Part shown: one piece after another, positions 1 through 8,982 of the stretch
Numbering within the stretch: the first letter of the stretch is position 1
How the letters are laid out: every line of letters begins with the position of its first letter
NCBI GenBank assembly: GCA_039680225.1
Contig: JBDKTK010000376.1
Span: 1 to 17,453 of the forward strand
From: JBDKTK01 sp039680225
Lineage (GTDB): Bacteria; Desulfobacterota; Syntrophia; Syntrophales; UBA4778
Length of the DNA stretch: 17,453 nucleotides
Reading direction: 5' to 3'
Translations under genes and position numbers: made by a program
Notes under the pieces: generated by a model
The model's input: the letters and a program-made list of their open reading frames with translations, nothing else
The model's database searches: none
Told to the model about the DNA's origin: nothing

Positions 1-1
1 A

Positions 2-3000
2 CCCTACGAACTCGATGAGGCCTCGTCGCTCCTGCTTTCCGAGATCAGCCGCCGCCTGGGATACCTCATCGACGTCGGCCTCGGGTACCTGTCGCTGGAC
101 AGGCAGTCGCGGACCCTCTCGGGCGGGGAAATGGAGAGGGTCAGCCTCACCAAGGCGCTCGGGTCCTCGCTGGTCAACACCCTCTATATCCTCGACGAAC
201 CCACGGTCGGCCTGCACCCGCGCGATTCGCAGCGGCTCATCGGACTGCTGCGCAGGCTCAGGGACCAGGGCAATACGATAGTTGTCGTCGAGCACGACCC
301 GGAGATCATCCGGGCCGCCGACAATGTCATCGACCTCGGGCCCGGAGCGGGAGAGAGCGGCGGCAGTCTCATATACAGCGGCCCGGTATCGGGGATTGCA
401 GCAAACAGGGAATCCCTCACCGGCAGATATCTTTCCGGGCGGCTGCGCATCCCGGTCCCGGACAGGAGACGGACGCCGTCGGGCTTCTTAAAATTGACGG
501 GCGCGAGCGAGCACAACCTCAAGGACATCGATTTGAAATTGCCCCTGGGAGTCATGACGGCCCTCACCGGCGTATCCGGTTCAGGCAAGAGCACGCTTGC
601 CGTCGAAACGCTGTACCGCCGGCTCAAACAGGTCAAGGGCGGGGAAGCGCCCGGCGCCGGCAGGATCAAGTCGCTGGAGGGCCACGAGCAGATCGCGGAT
701 GTGGCCCTTGTGGACCAGGAGCCGATCGGGCGCACGCCGCGGGCGACTCCGGCAACCTACCTCAAGGCGCTTGACGGGATCAGGAACCTCCTGGCGGCCC
801 AGCCGCTTGCGCAGGTCCGCGGCTGCAAGCCCTCCTTTTTTTCCTTCAACGCCGCCGGGGGGCGCTGCGAGGAGTGCGGCGGCGAGGGTTTCGAAAAGGT
901 GGAGATGCAGTTCCTCTCCGATATTTACCTGCCCTGTCCCAAGTGCAACGGGAAGCGTTTCCGGGACGAGGTCCTGGAAGTGAAATTCAGGGACAGGAAC
1001 ATCCATGAGATCCTCTCGCTCACGCTGCACGAGGCGGCGGAATTTTTCGCGGATTACCCCCGGATAACGAATCCTCTCGCCCCGGTGATCTCCGTGGGAC
1101 TCGGGTATCTCAGGCTGGGCCAGCCGATCAACACACTTTCCGGAGGAGAGGCCCAGAGGCTCAAGCTGGCGCGCGAGCTGGGCAGGGCAAAACCGGGCGG
1201 CGGGAAAGGGCCGGGCACCCTGTTCATTTTCGACGAGCCGACTATCGGCCTGCACCCGGCCGATGTGGCGGGGCTTCTCGCCGCATTCTCGCAGCTTGTC
1301 GATTCAGGAAACAGCATCCTTGTGATCGAGCACAACCCCGAGCTGATCAAATGCGCCGATCATGTGATCGATCTGGGGCCGGAAGGGGGAGCGCAGGGCG
1401 GCGTGATAACGGGGCAGGGCACTCCCGAGGAAATCGCGGCCCTTGACACCCATACGGGGAAATCGCTCCGTCCTTATCTGAAAAAACGCGCCGGCCATGC
1501 GGCGGCCGGACCCGGGAGAAAAGCCGGCAAGCCCCTCCAGCCGCCGCCGTTAATCAGCGTCAGGGGGGCGCGGGAGCACAACCTCAAGGACCTCGATGTC
1601 GACATCCCGCGGGAAAAGCTGGTGGTCGTCACGGGCGTGAGCGGCTCAGGCAAATCGACGCTGGCCTTTGACCTGCTGTTTGCGGAGGGGCAGCGCCGCT
1701 ATATCGAATCGCTGCCGACTTACATACGCCAATACCTCAAAATAATGGACCGCCCGGAAATCGACGGCCTGACCGGGATACCTCCGACCGTTGCCCTTGA
1801 GCAGCGGATGAGCCGCTCCGGGCGGCGCTCCACGGTCGCCACCCTGACCGAAATCTACCACTACCTGCGCCTGCTTTACTGCAAACTGGGCGTGCAGCAC
1901 TGCCCGGAATGCGGCGACGAAATAAGGGCCCATTCGGCGGAGGGGATTGCGGGGGAGATAATGTCGCGCTTCGGCAGGTCGGGGACGATGCTGCTCATGG
2001 CCCCGCTCGTCGCGGGGAAAAAAGGCATCCATGCCGAGCTCCTCAAAAAAATGGCAAAGCTGGGTTACGGGAAGGCCGTGATCGACGGCAGGCTGCAGGA
2101 CCTGGAACCCATTCCGGTACTGAGCCGCTTCAAGGAGCACGATATCAACCTTGTTGTTGATGAGATCAGGAGACCGGCCGGCGTCCGTCCCGCGGCGCTG
2201 CGGACGGCGCTTGACTTCGGCAAGGGCACAGTCCATGTAGCGGGTGAAAAGGGGGCGATAACGACCTACAGCGAAAAACTCTCTTGCCGCCGTTGCAGCC
2301 GCGGTTTCGAACCGCTTGACCCGCGGCTGTTTTCCTTCAACAGCCGCCAGGGCCAGTGCCCGCGCTGCGAGGGGATCGGCAGCCTCGAAGATTTCCTTCC
2401 GGAACTGGTGCTCCCGGACAGGGAGAAATCTCTGGCGCAGAACCTTGAGGCGCTTCAGGGACGGTCGCTCAAGCGCTTCGCCCGCAAGCTCCTTGAGGAA
2501 ATCCGTGAAAAAGCCGGCATTGGTCCGGAGCAGCCCGTTGCCAGACTCTCCCATGCAAAAATGGACATGTTGCTATTCGGCAACGGCACGGGATTCAAGG
2601 GCATCATCCCGCTTCTGAGGGAATACCGCGAGTATGCCGGGGACGAAGAATCTGAATCCCTCGAATTGCTGCTCGGCGAGACTGTCTGCCCGGACTGCGG
2701 GGGGAGCCGCCTGCGCGCCGAGGCCCGCGCCGTGCGCCTGAAAGGGGCCGGGATCGGCGAGATTGTATCGCTGCCTGACGCGGAGGCGCTCAAGCTGGTC
2801 GGTTCCATGAGTTTCAGGGGAAGAGATGCCGAAATTGCCGACGGGATCGTGAAGGAGCTCCTGCCGCGGCTCAAATTTCTCGACCAGGTCGGGCTCGGCT
2901 ACCTCGGGCTGGACCGCCGCGGCGATACCCTCTCCGGCGGAGAGGCGCAGCGGATCAGGCTTGCCGCCCAACTCGGCTCCAACCTGCGCGGCATCTGCTA

Positions 3001-4303
3001 TATCCTCGACGAGCCCACGATCGGACTGCACCCGCGCGACAACACGGTGCTGATCTCCACCCTGAAGGAACTGAAAGAAAGGGGCAACACCATACTCGTA
3101 GTCGAGCACGATGAGGAAACGATCCGCAGCGCCGACCACATTATAGACCTCGGCCCGGGCGCCGGGCCGGAAGGGGGGCGGATCATCGCCCAGGGCTCCC
3201 TGCCGGAGATCAGGAAAAACCCCGGTTCGCTGACCGGTGCCTTCCTCAACGGGTCCCGCGGCCGGGGGGCCGGTTCCCGCATGAGGGTTAACGGAAATGG
3301 ACAGTGGCTGGAATTGCGCAACGCCTCGCGCCACAACCTCAAAGGAGTTACAGCGCGCATCCCGCTCGGCACGCTGACGTGCGTAACGGGAGTAAGCGGT
3401 TCGGGCAAATCCACCCTGATCAAGGAAGAACTCTTCCCCGCGCTGAGGCAGGCGCTCTCCGGGCCGTCCAGCAACGGCGACAGCCCGGGCATCGGCGCCC
3501 GCCTGGCCGGCTGGCAGGGGCTGACGCGGGCCGTGGAAATCGACCATTCCCCGATCGGACGGACCCCGCGCTCCACGCCTGCGACATACGTCGGCATCCT
3601 TGACGAGATCAGGAAGCTGTTCTCGCTCGTGCCCGAGGCCAGGATGCGCGGCTACGGGCCGGGGCGCTTTTCCTTCAACGTGAAAGGGGGGCGCTGCGAA
3701 ACGTGCGCGGGCCAGGGCATGATAAAAGTTGAAATGAATTTCCTGCCCGACGTCTACATCGAATGCGAGGAATGCGGCGGCAGGCGCTACAATGAAGAGA
3801 CCCTCGACGTCCGGTACCGCGGCAAGAACATCCACGACGTGCTCGCGATGAGTTTCCGGGAGGGCCTTGACCTGTTCTCTTCGATCAGTTCCCTGAAAAA
3901 ACCCCTGGAACTCCTCAACGACATCGGCCTGGGTTACCTGACCTTCGGCCAGTCGAGCCCGAGCCTTTCGGGCGGAGAGGCCCAGCGGATCAAGCTGGCC
4001 AAAGAACTGGCCTGGGGCAACGGGCGGGCGCTCTACATCATGGATGAACCGACAACGGGCCTCCACATGGCGGACACCGAGCGGCTCCTGGCAGTCCTGC
4101 AGCGCCTGGTGGACCGCGGCCACACCGTCGTTGTCATCGAGCATAATCTCGACATAATCCGCAGCGCCGATTACATAATAGACCTGGGCCCCGAGGGAGG
4201 CGGGGCGGGCGGCAGCATAGTCGCTGCGGGCAATCCCCACGAAATCCTCAAAGAAGCATCACGGTCGCATACGGCAAGGTACCTTAAAAAATATTTAAGC
4301 TGA
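2..4303 (+). CDS. uvrA: Double-length (tandem fused) UvrA-family excinuclease ATPase, 5'-truncated by window edge
   Basis: The frame is open from nt 2 without a stop, so the gene begins upstream; 1433 residues are visible. It reads as the end of one UvrA followed by a complete second UvrA. Copy 1 shows an NBD-I signature LSGGEMERVSL (nt 116-148) with Walker B ILDEP. Its NBD-II has Walker A GVSGSGKST (569-595), a CxxC...CxxC zinc module (Cys codons at 866 and 935-946) and signature LSGGEAQRLKL (1136-1168). Copy 2 starts near nt 1550 after a short Pro/Gly/Lys-rich linker and is about 917 aa, close to a normal UvrA (about 940 aa). It has two Walker A motifs (1634-1660 and 3389-3415), LSGGEAQRIRL and LSGGEAQRIKL signatures, and zinc-cysteine pairs. 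UvrA is the ATP-dependent DNA-damage sensor that loads UvrB in nucleotide excision repair. Inference: a covalent version of the usual UvrA dimer; a role separate from housekeeping UvrA is possible. Confidence 0.93.
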   Translation, partial: PYELDEASSLLLSEISRRLGYLIDVGLGYLSLDRQSRTLSGGEMERVSLTKALGSSLVNTLYILDEPTVGLHPRDSQRLIGLLRRLRDQGNTIVVVEHDPEIIRAADNVIDLGPGAGESGGSLIYSGPVSGIAANRESLTGRYLSGRLRIPVPDRRRTPSGFLKLTGASEHNLKDIDLKLPLGVMTALTGVSGSGKSTLAVETLYRRLKQVKGGEAPGAGRIKSLEGHEQIADVALVDQEPIGRTPRATPATYLKALDGIRNLLAAQPLAQVRGCKPSFFSFNAAGGRCEECGGEGFEKVEMQFLSDIYLPCPKCNGKRFRDEVLEVKFRDRNIHEILSLTLHEAAEFFADYPRITNPLAPVISVGLGYLRLGQPINTLSGGEAQRLKLARELGRAKPGGGKGPGTLFIFDEPTIGLHPADVAGLLAAFSQLVDSGNSILVIEHNPELIKCADHVIDLGPEGGAQGGVITGQGTPEEIAALDTHTGKSLRPYLKKRAGHAAAGPGRKAGKPLQPPPLISVRGAREHNLKDLDVDIPREKLVVVTGVSGSGKSTLAFDLLFAEGQRRYIESLPTYIRQYLKIMDRPEIDGLTGIPPTVALEQRMSRSGRRSTVATLTEIYHYLRLLYCKLGVQHCPECGDEIRAHSAEGIAGEIMSRFGRSGTMLLMAPLVAGKKGIHAELLKKMAKLGYGKAVIDGRLQDLEPIPVLSRFKEHDINLVVDEIRRPAGVRPAALRTALDFGKGTVHVAGEKGAITTYSEKLSCRRCSRGFEPLDPRLFSFNSRQGQCPRCEGIGSLEDFLPELVLPDREKSLAQNLEALQGRSLKRFARKLLEEIREKAGIGPEQPVARLSHAKMDMLLFGNGTGFKGIIPLLREYREYAGDEESESLELLLGETVCPDCGGSRLRAEARAVRLKGAGIGEIVSLPDAEALKLVGSMSFRGRDAEIADGIVKELLPRLKFLDQVGLGYLGLDRRGDTLSGGEAQRIRLAAQLGSNLRGICYILDEPTIGLHPRDNTVLISTLKELKERGNTILVVEHDEETIRSADHIIDLGPGAGPEGGRIIAQGSLPEIRKNPGSLTGAFLNGSRGRGAGSRMRVNGNGQWLELRNASRHNLKGVTARIPLGTLTCVTGVSGSGKSTLIKEELFPALRQALSGPSSNGDSPGIGARLAGWQGLTRAVEIDHSPIGRTPRSTPATYVGILDEIRKLFSLVPEARMRGYGPGRFSFNVKGGRCETCAGQGMIKVEMNFLPDVYIECEECGGRRYNEETLDVRYRGKNIHDVLAMSFREGLDLFSSISSLKKPLELLNDIGLGYLTFGQSSPSLSGGEAQRIKLAKELAWGNGRALYIMDEPTTGLHMADTERLLAVLQRLVDRGHTVVVIEHNLDIIRSADYIIDLGPEGGGAGGSIVAAGNPHEILKEASRSHTARYLKKYLS

Positions 4304-4370
4304 ACGAGGTCGGTCCCGCGACACGAGGGCGTCCCCTTCCATTCCTTCACCCTTCTCCTTACTTCCGCGC

Positions 4371-4400
4371 TTGACTTCCCCCTCCTGCCTTTCTTAAGCT
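4371..4400 (+). promoter_or_regulatory. Probable sigma70-type promoter for the small Cys-rich gene and htrA
   Basis: TTGACT (4371-4376) matches the -35 consensus at five of six bases. With an 18-nt spacer it is followed by TAAGCT (4395-4400), which keeps the three most conserved -10 bases (T, A and final T). It lies about 33 nt upstream of the GTG start at 4433, in the only non-coding gap before this gene run. The weak -10 keeps confidence moderate. Confidence 0.45.
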
Positions 4401-4432
4401 TTTAATGTAGTGAAAACAGAGGGGGTGATCAC

Positions 4433-4594
4433 GTGGATTGCCATGAAATGAAAAAGGGCCAGGTTTACCGCTGTAATGTATGCGGCCTTGAACTCGAGGT
4501 CCGGACCGAATGCTGCGATTCCGGCAAATCGCACGAGGAATGCGGCTGCAATTGCACTTTCAGCTGCTGCGATGAGCCTCTCCAGCTAAGATAA
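4433..4594 (+). CDS. 53-aa cysteine-rich desulforedoxin-like protein
   Basis: This short ORF starts at GTG and has ten cysteines in 53 residues (3, 14, 17, 27, 28, 37, 39, 41, 45, 46). AGGGGGTGATC (4420-4430), one mismatch from a perfect anti-16S match, precedes the start and strongly supports translation. The N-terminal part VYRCNVCGLELEV and the C-terminal CCDEPLQL match the shape of desulforedoxin and of the desulfoferrodoxin N-terminal domain, where CxxC and CC ligate one iron. Between them sits an unusual stretch with ECC, ECGCNC and SCC, giving six further cysteines besides the core CxxC and CC pairs. It is probably cytoplasmic (no signal peptide) and 46 nt upstream of htrA, likely in the same transcript. 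Function is unknown; redox or metal binding is inferred. A start at Met6 (4448) is possible but lacks the good ribosome site. Confidence 0.8.
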   Translation: MDCHEMKKGQVYRCNVCGLELEVRTECCDSGKSHEECGCNCTFSCCDEPLQLR

Positions 4595-4640
4595 TCTTCT
4601 CGCCTGCCCCGTTCAACCTTTTACCTGGAAAGGAGGAGGC

Positions 4641-6065
4641 ATGTCTTCCCGAATCGTTCTGCGCCGCAGGGCTGCGCTCACCTTTGCGGTTTTGATTGCT
4701 GTATTTACAGCCCCGTGCAGCCTGGAGGGAGCGGCCAAAAGGAGCGCCCCGAACCTCACCACCGCCATAATCGAAGTGGCTGAAAAGAGCATCCCCAGCG
4801 TTGTGCATATTAACGTGGTGCAGAAAACGAAGGTGTCTTCGCCCCTCCTTCCCTTTTTCAACGACCCTTTCTTCAAACACTTCTTCGAAGACCGCGCCCC
4901 GAAAAAATTCAAAAGGGAACTCAGGGGCGTCGGCTCGGGCATCATCATCAGGGCCGACGGGCATATCCTCACCAACAGCCATGTCGTGGAGAACGCGACC
5001 AAGATCCAGGTCCTGCTCTCGAGCGGCGAGGAATACCCGGCCAGGGTGATCGGCGCGGACCCGAAAACAGACATGTCCATTATCAAGATAGATCCAGTCA
5101 AACCATTGCCGTTCCTGAAATTCGGCGATTCGGATAAGGTTGTGGTGGGCGAGTGGGTCGTGGCAATCGGGCACCCCCGCGGGCTCGATCAGACCGTGAC
5201 CACAGGGATAATCAGCGCCAAGAACAGGCGCGGCATCACCGACCCGAGCAGCTACCAGGATTTCCTCCAGACGGACGCCGCGATCAACCCGGGCAACAGC
5301 GGCGGGCCGTTGCTCAATTTAAAGGGCGAGGTGATCGGCATCAACGGGGTGATCGCTTCCGCCTCGGGCGGATTTGAGGGGATCGGGTTCGCGGTCCCCA
5401 GCAATATCGCCCGTTATGTGGCGGGAGAGCTCATGGCCCGCGGCAAGGTCGAGAGGGGCTGGCTGGGAGTGAGCGTCCAGGACCTCACGTACGACCTGGC
5501 GAAGAAATCCGGCCTGGAAAAATCGGGGGGCGCCCTCGTCGCGGAAGTCACGGAGAACAGCCCGGCGGCAGAGGCGGGATTGAAATCCGGCGATGTCGTC
5601 CTTGAATTCAACGGCAAGCCGGTGCCCGATGCAGGTTACCTGCGCAACTCCGTCGCAGCCGTCCGCCCTGGAGACCAGGCGGACATGGTGGTTTGGCGGG
5701 ACGGCAAAAAAATGAAGGTCGCCGTCAAGGTCGGCAACCAGCAGGCCGCCTCCAGGCTCCTGGCCTCCGCGATGAAGGAGAAGCTGGGGATAGATGTCCG
5801 CCCTGTTTCCTCAGAGGAGATGGAAAAGTTTGAAACCGGCGAGAACACCGGGGTAGCCGTCGAAAAAATTGCTTCGGGCAGCCCTCTCGCCAAGGCCGGG
5901 CTCGAGCGCGGCGACATTATCCTGGAGCTGAACGGAGAAGCGGTGGAGGGGGTTGAATCCTTTAACAACCTTTTAAGCACCGTGGCCTCGGGCAGGCAAA
6001 TCGAATTGACTGTCCTGGACCACCGGACCGGCCGCGTCGGCTCCCTTAACGTCCAGGTCCGATAA
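4641..6065 (+). CDS. degP: HtrA/DegP-type periplasmic serine endoprotease with two PDZ domains
   Basis: The protein has 474 aa; ATG follows a strong AAGGAGGAG site. An N-terminal hydrophobic segment (about residues 11-25) is an export signal; Cys26 in TAPC could be a weak lipobox, so a lipid-anchored form is not excluded. The trypsin-like domain carries the full catalytic triad: His114 (TNSHVVEN), Asp144 (KTDMSIIK) and Ser220 (GNSGGPLL). PDZ1 spans about 273-365 and PDZ2 about 383-474, the DegP/DegQ layout. The long loop rich in FF and charged residues at 70-92 corresponds to the family's LA loop. Family role: ATP-independent quality control that degrades or holds misfolded envelope proteins, usually as trimers or larger cages. 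It probably shares a transcript with the small Cys-rich gene upstream and manB 19 nt downstream. Confidence 0.95.
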   Translation: MSSRIVLRRRAALTFAVLIAVFTAPCSLEGAAKRSAPNLTTAIIEVAEKSIPSVVHINVVQKTKVSSPLLPFFNDPFFKHFFEDRAPKKFKRELRGVGSGIIIRADGHILTNSHVVENATKIQVLLSSGEEYPARVIGADPKTDMSIIKIDPVKPLPFLKFGDSDKVVVGEWVVAIGHPRGLDQTVTTGIISAKNRRGITDPSSYQDFLQTDAAINPGNSGGPLLNLKGEVIGINGVIASASGGFEGIGFAVPSNIARYVAGELMARGKVERGWLGVSVQDLTYDLAKKSGLEKSGGALVAEVTENSPAAEAGLKSGDVVLEFNGKPVPDAGYLRNSVAAVRPGDQADMVVWRDGKKMKVAVKVGNQQAASRLLASAMKEKLGIDVRPVSSEEMEKFETGENTGVAVEKIASGSPLAKAGLERGDIILELNGEAVEGVESFNNLLSTVASGRQIELTVLDHRTGRVGSLNVQVR

Positions 6066-6084
6066 ATTATTTCAGGAGAACTCA

Positions 6085-7455
6085 ATGGATATCTTCAAAG
6101 CCTACGACATCCGGGGCGAGTATCCGAACGAACTGGACGAGGAGACTGTCCGCAAAATAGGGGCGTGTTTCGTTCCCCTTCTCAAGGCAAGGAATATCGC
6201 GGTCGGGCATGACATGAGGATCTCCTCGCCCAATCTGGCCTCCGCCTTTATTGACGGCGCCGTGAGCTCCGGGGCATCGGTCACCGATATGGGAATGGTG
6301 ACCACCCCCCATTTTTATTTTGAGCAGATCGAAGGCGGATTTGATGCGGGGGCAATGATCACGGCATCGCACCTGCCCTCGGAAATGAACGGCCTGAAGC
6401 TTGTCAGCCGCGACGCGGTCCCCTTGAGCAGCGACCAGGGCCTTCCCGAACTGAAACAGATGACAAGGGAGGGGTCCTGCCCGCCCGCCGGGAAGGCGCT
6501 CGAAAGAGGCAATGTAAAACAAGGGAAGGAACTGGACAATTACATCAACCGGATAAGCGGTTTTGTCCACGAGCCTGTTGAGATGAACATCGTTGTCGAC
6601 GGCGGCAACGGGGCCGTCGGCCCCGAACTCGAACTCCTGTTCAAAAGGTTCCCAATGTGGAATGTCACGACGCTGTGCATGGAACCGGACGGGAGCTTTC
6701 CCAACCACGTGGCGAACCCCCTCATCCCGGCCAACACCGAGGACCTCCAGAGAAAGGTCACGGAGACAAAGGCGGGCGTGGGCATCGCCTTTGACGGGGA
6801 CGCCGACCGCTGCGGATTTGTGGACGAGAACGGGGACCGGATCAGGGAGGACCTGGTGACGGCGCTCATTGCCGAGTTCTTCCTCTACAGGCAGCCCGGG
6901 TCAAAGATACTCTATGATTTAAGGTCGAGCCGGACCGTGCCGGAGACGATCAAACGCCTCGGGGGCGTGCCGGTCAGGTCCCGGGTGGGCCATTCGTTCA
7001 TCAAGGAGCTGATGCGCCGGGAGGGGGCGGTGTTTGCCGGCGAACTCTCCGGCCATTACTATTACAAGGACATGGGGTACACGGACAATGCCCTGCTCAC
7101 GATGGTCCACATGCTGAACTACCTCGCCTACAAAGGCCAACCCCTTTCCGAGATCATGGAGCACCTGCAAATCTATTCGGCAACGGGCGAGATAAACATG
7201 ACCGTGAGCGACCCGAAGGCCATATTTGCGGCCCTCAAGCAAAGGTACCGCAATGCCGGGCAGGACTGCCTCGACGGCCTGACCGTCACTTACAACACGT
7301 GGTGGTTCAACCTGCGGCTGTCGAACACGGAACCGCTCATGAGGCTTAACCTGGAAGCGGAGAACCTGATGCTCATGAACACTAAAAGGCAGGAAGTCGT
7401 GTCCATTATATCCAAGGCAGATCCGAAAATGCAGATGGAACCCGAATCAAGGTGA
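6085..7455 (+). CDS. manB: Phosphomannomutase/phosphoglucomutase
   Basis: This 456-aa alpha-D-phosphohexomutase has the usual AlgC/ManB length. It interconverts hexose 6-phosphate and hexose 1-phosphate, feeding GDP-mannose or UDP/ADP-glucose for polysaccharide synthesis. The four active-site loops are visible: phosphoserine loop TASHLP with Ser95; metal loop DGDADR with Asp237, 239 and 241; sugar-binding loop GELSGHYYY (319-327); phosphate loop RLSNTEPLMR (411-420). The phosphoserine loop has Leu where the family nearly always has Asn (TASHNP). AGGAGA (6074-6079) precedes ATG at 6085. Its TGA is shared with the GTG start of pyk, so the two are probably translationally coupled. Mannose versus glucose preference cannot be read from the sequence. 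Confidence 0.93.
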   Translation: MDIFKAYDIRGEYPNELDEETVRKIGACFVPLLKARNIAVGHDMRISSPNLASAFIDGAVSSGASVTDMGMVTTPHFYFEQIEGGFDAGAMITASHLPSEMNGLKLVSRDAVPLSSDQGLPELKQMTREGSCPPAGKALERGNVKQGKELDNYINRISGFVHEPVEMNIVVDGGNGAVGPELELLFKRFPMWNVTTLCMEPDGSFPNHVANPLIPANTEDLQRKVTETKAGVGIAFDGDADRCGFVDENGDRIREDLVTALIAEFFLYRQPGSKILYDLRSSRTVPETIKRLGGVPVRSRVGHSFIKELMRREGAVFAGELSGHYYYKDMGYTDNALLTMVHMLNYLAYKGQPLSEIMEHLQIYSATGEINMTVSDPKAIFAALKQRYRNAGQDCLDGLTVTYNTWWFNLRLSNTEPLMRLNLEAENLMLMNTKRQEVVSIISKADPKMQMEPESR

Positions 7456-8885
7456 AACTACCCTCAAGGAAAACCAAGATAATCTGTACTATCGGGCCTT
7501 CCTCCCGTTCCGCGAAAGTCCTTCCGGACCTGATCCGGGCCGGGATGTCGGCGGCCCGGCTGAACTTCTCCCACGACACCCTGGAAGAGCACGGCAGGGA
7601 CATCGACCGCATCCGCTCCGCAGCGGAGGCCCTCAACGTTTCCATTCCCATCCTTGTCGACCTGCCCGGGCCGAAAATCAGGATCGGCAATCTTGAGGTC
7701 GAGCCGCTCCTGTTGAGGAACGGGGAAAACATCACGCTCACGACGGGTGAAGTCCGGGGCAGGGGCGCCATACCTGTCCAGTATGAGCTGCTTCCCGAAA
7801 TAGTCTCCCCCGGATCAATCATTTACCTGAGCGACGGCTTCATCCAGCTCAAGACGATCTCGGTCAGCGGCAAAGACATAATATGCAAAGTCATTATCGG
7901 CGGCCCGCTCCTCTCCCGGCAGGGGCTGAATGTCCCCGGCGCTCGCATCTTCCTGGACTCGCTGACCGAGCGCGATTTCCAGATCATTGACTTCGGCCTC
8001 TCGAAAGGGGCGGACATCTTCTGCCTTTCGTTCATCAACAGGTCGGACGACGTGGTCAGGGCCCGCGAGCATCTGCGCCGGAAGGAACAATCCGCTTACC
8101 TGATAGCCAAGATAGAGCGCGCCGAGGCCGTCAGGAATATCGACGAGATACTTGACGTTGCCGACGGCATAATGGTCGCCCGGGGGGACCTCGGGATGGA
8201 TATCCCGATCGAGGATGTGCCGGCCGTTCAGAAACTCCTCATCAACAAGGCGAACCTGAAAAGCAGGCCTGTCATAACAGCGACCCAGATGCTCGAATCA
8301 ATGATCTCGAACGTCAGGCCGACCCGCGCCGAGGTGACCGATGTGGCCAATGCCATCCTGGACGGGACCGACGGGATCATGCTCTCCGGCGAGACCGCGA
8401 TTGGAAAGCACCCTGTTGAAGCCGTCAGAATGATGTCCCGCATTGCCGGGGCGATTGAGGGAGGGAAAGGCCCGGCCCGGCACCTGGGCGAGCCCCGGGA
8501 GGACCTGGTCAGGACGATGGACCGGCGGCAGATCACGGTGGGCGACATGATTTCCATCAACGTGATCGAAGCCGCGAAGGGGCTGCAGGCCCGGCTGATC
8601 CTGACCCCCACCCATACCGGCGGCACGCCGCGCCGGGTATCCAGGTTCAAGCCCCGCAGCTGGGTCATCGCCTTCTGCCGGGACAAGCGCGTGCATGATT
8701 TCCTGAACGTTTCCTACGGCGTCTGCCCCATCCTGGTTGAAGACCCTTTCGACCAGCAGTTCCTGTTCAGGTACCTGAAAGACCAGGGACTCGCCCGCAA
8801 GGGCGACAGGGTGGTCATAACCGAGATGGTGGCCCCCGGACAGGCCGGGGGGGTGGATTTCCTGGGGATCACGACATTGACGTGA
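7452..8885 (+). CDS. pyk: Pyruvate kinase
   Basis: The protein has 477 aa and starts at GTG inside the GTGA overlap with manB; only a weak AAGG lies upstream, so coupling to manB is likely. It transfers phosphate from phosphoenolpyruvate to ADP, the last step of glycolysis. Visible features: N-terminal KTKIICTIGPSSR, RLNFSH (36-41) for substrate and potassium, B domain from about residue 71 to 155, catalytic Lys220 in the IAKIERAEA signature, metal ligands Glu222 and Asp246 (ARGDLG), and ITATQMLESM (275-284). The C-terminal allosteric domain is present and ordinary in size. It seems to be the last gene of the unit that starts at 4433. Confidence 0.95.
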   Translation: MKLPSRKTKIICTIGPSSRSAKVLPDLIRAGMSAARLNFSHDTLEEHGRDIDRIRSAAEALNVSIPILVDLPGPKIRIGNLEVEPLLLRNGENITLTTGEVRGRGAIPVQYELLPEIVSPGSIIYLSDGFIQLKTISVSGKDIICKVIIGGPLLSRQGLNVPGARIFLDSLTERDFQIIDFGLSKGADIFCLSFINRSDDVVRAREHLRRKEQSAYLIAKIERAEAVRNIDEILDVADGIMVARGDLGMDIPIEDVPAVQKLLINKANLKSRPVITATQMLESMISNVRPTRAEVTDVANAILDGTDGIMLSGETAIGKHPVEAVRMMSRIAGAIEGGKGPARHLGEPREDLVRTMDRRQITVGDMISINVIEAAKGLQARLILTPTHTGGTPRRVSRFKPRSWVIAFCRDKRVHDFLNVSYGVCPILVEDPFDQQFLFRYLKDQGLARKGDRVVITEMVAPGQAGGVDFLGITTLT

Positions 8886-8888
8886 TTC

Positions 8889-8907
8889 GGAACGCGGTCC
8901 TGTTTTT
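8889..8907 (+). terminator. Weak possible intrinsic terminator after pyk
   Basis: GGAAC (8889-8893) can pair with GTCC (8897-8900) using one bulged A and a GCG loop, followed by TG and five T (8903-8907). The stem is only four pairs, so this is a weak candidate, listed because a transcript end is expected between pyk and the promoter at 8983. Confidence 0.22.
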
Positions 8908-8982
8908 ATAAAATGTTTTACCGTAATCCTAAAGCGTAAATTGTTTCAGAAGCGCTCAGGGTGCAAATCAGAGATAGTCTTA

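Noticed and set aside
2573..4240. Long open frame (555 codons) on the minus strand opposite uvrA
   Set aside because: It is a shadow of the GC-rich coding strand. The plus frame has clear UvrA motifs throughout; the minus translation shows no family motifs and is rich in Arg, Pro, Ala and Gly.
4801..5049. Alternate-frame plus ORF within htrA
   Set aside because: Ser/Arg/Thr-rich frame-shifted reading of the protease gene with no start signal.
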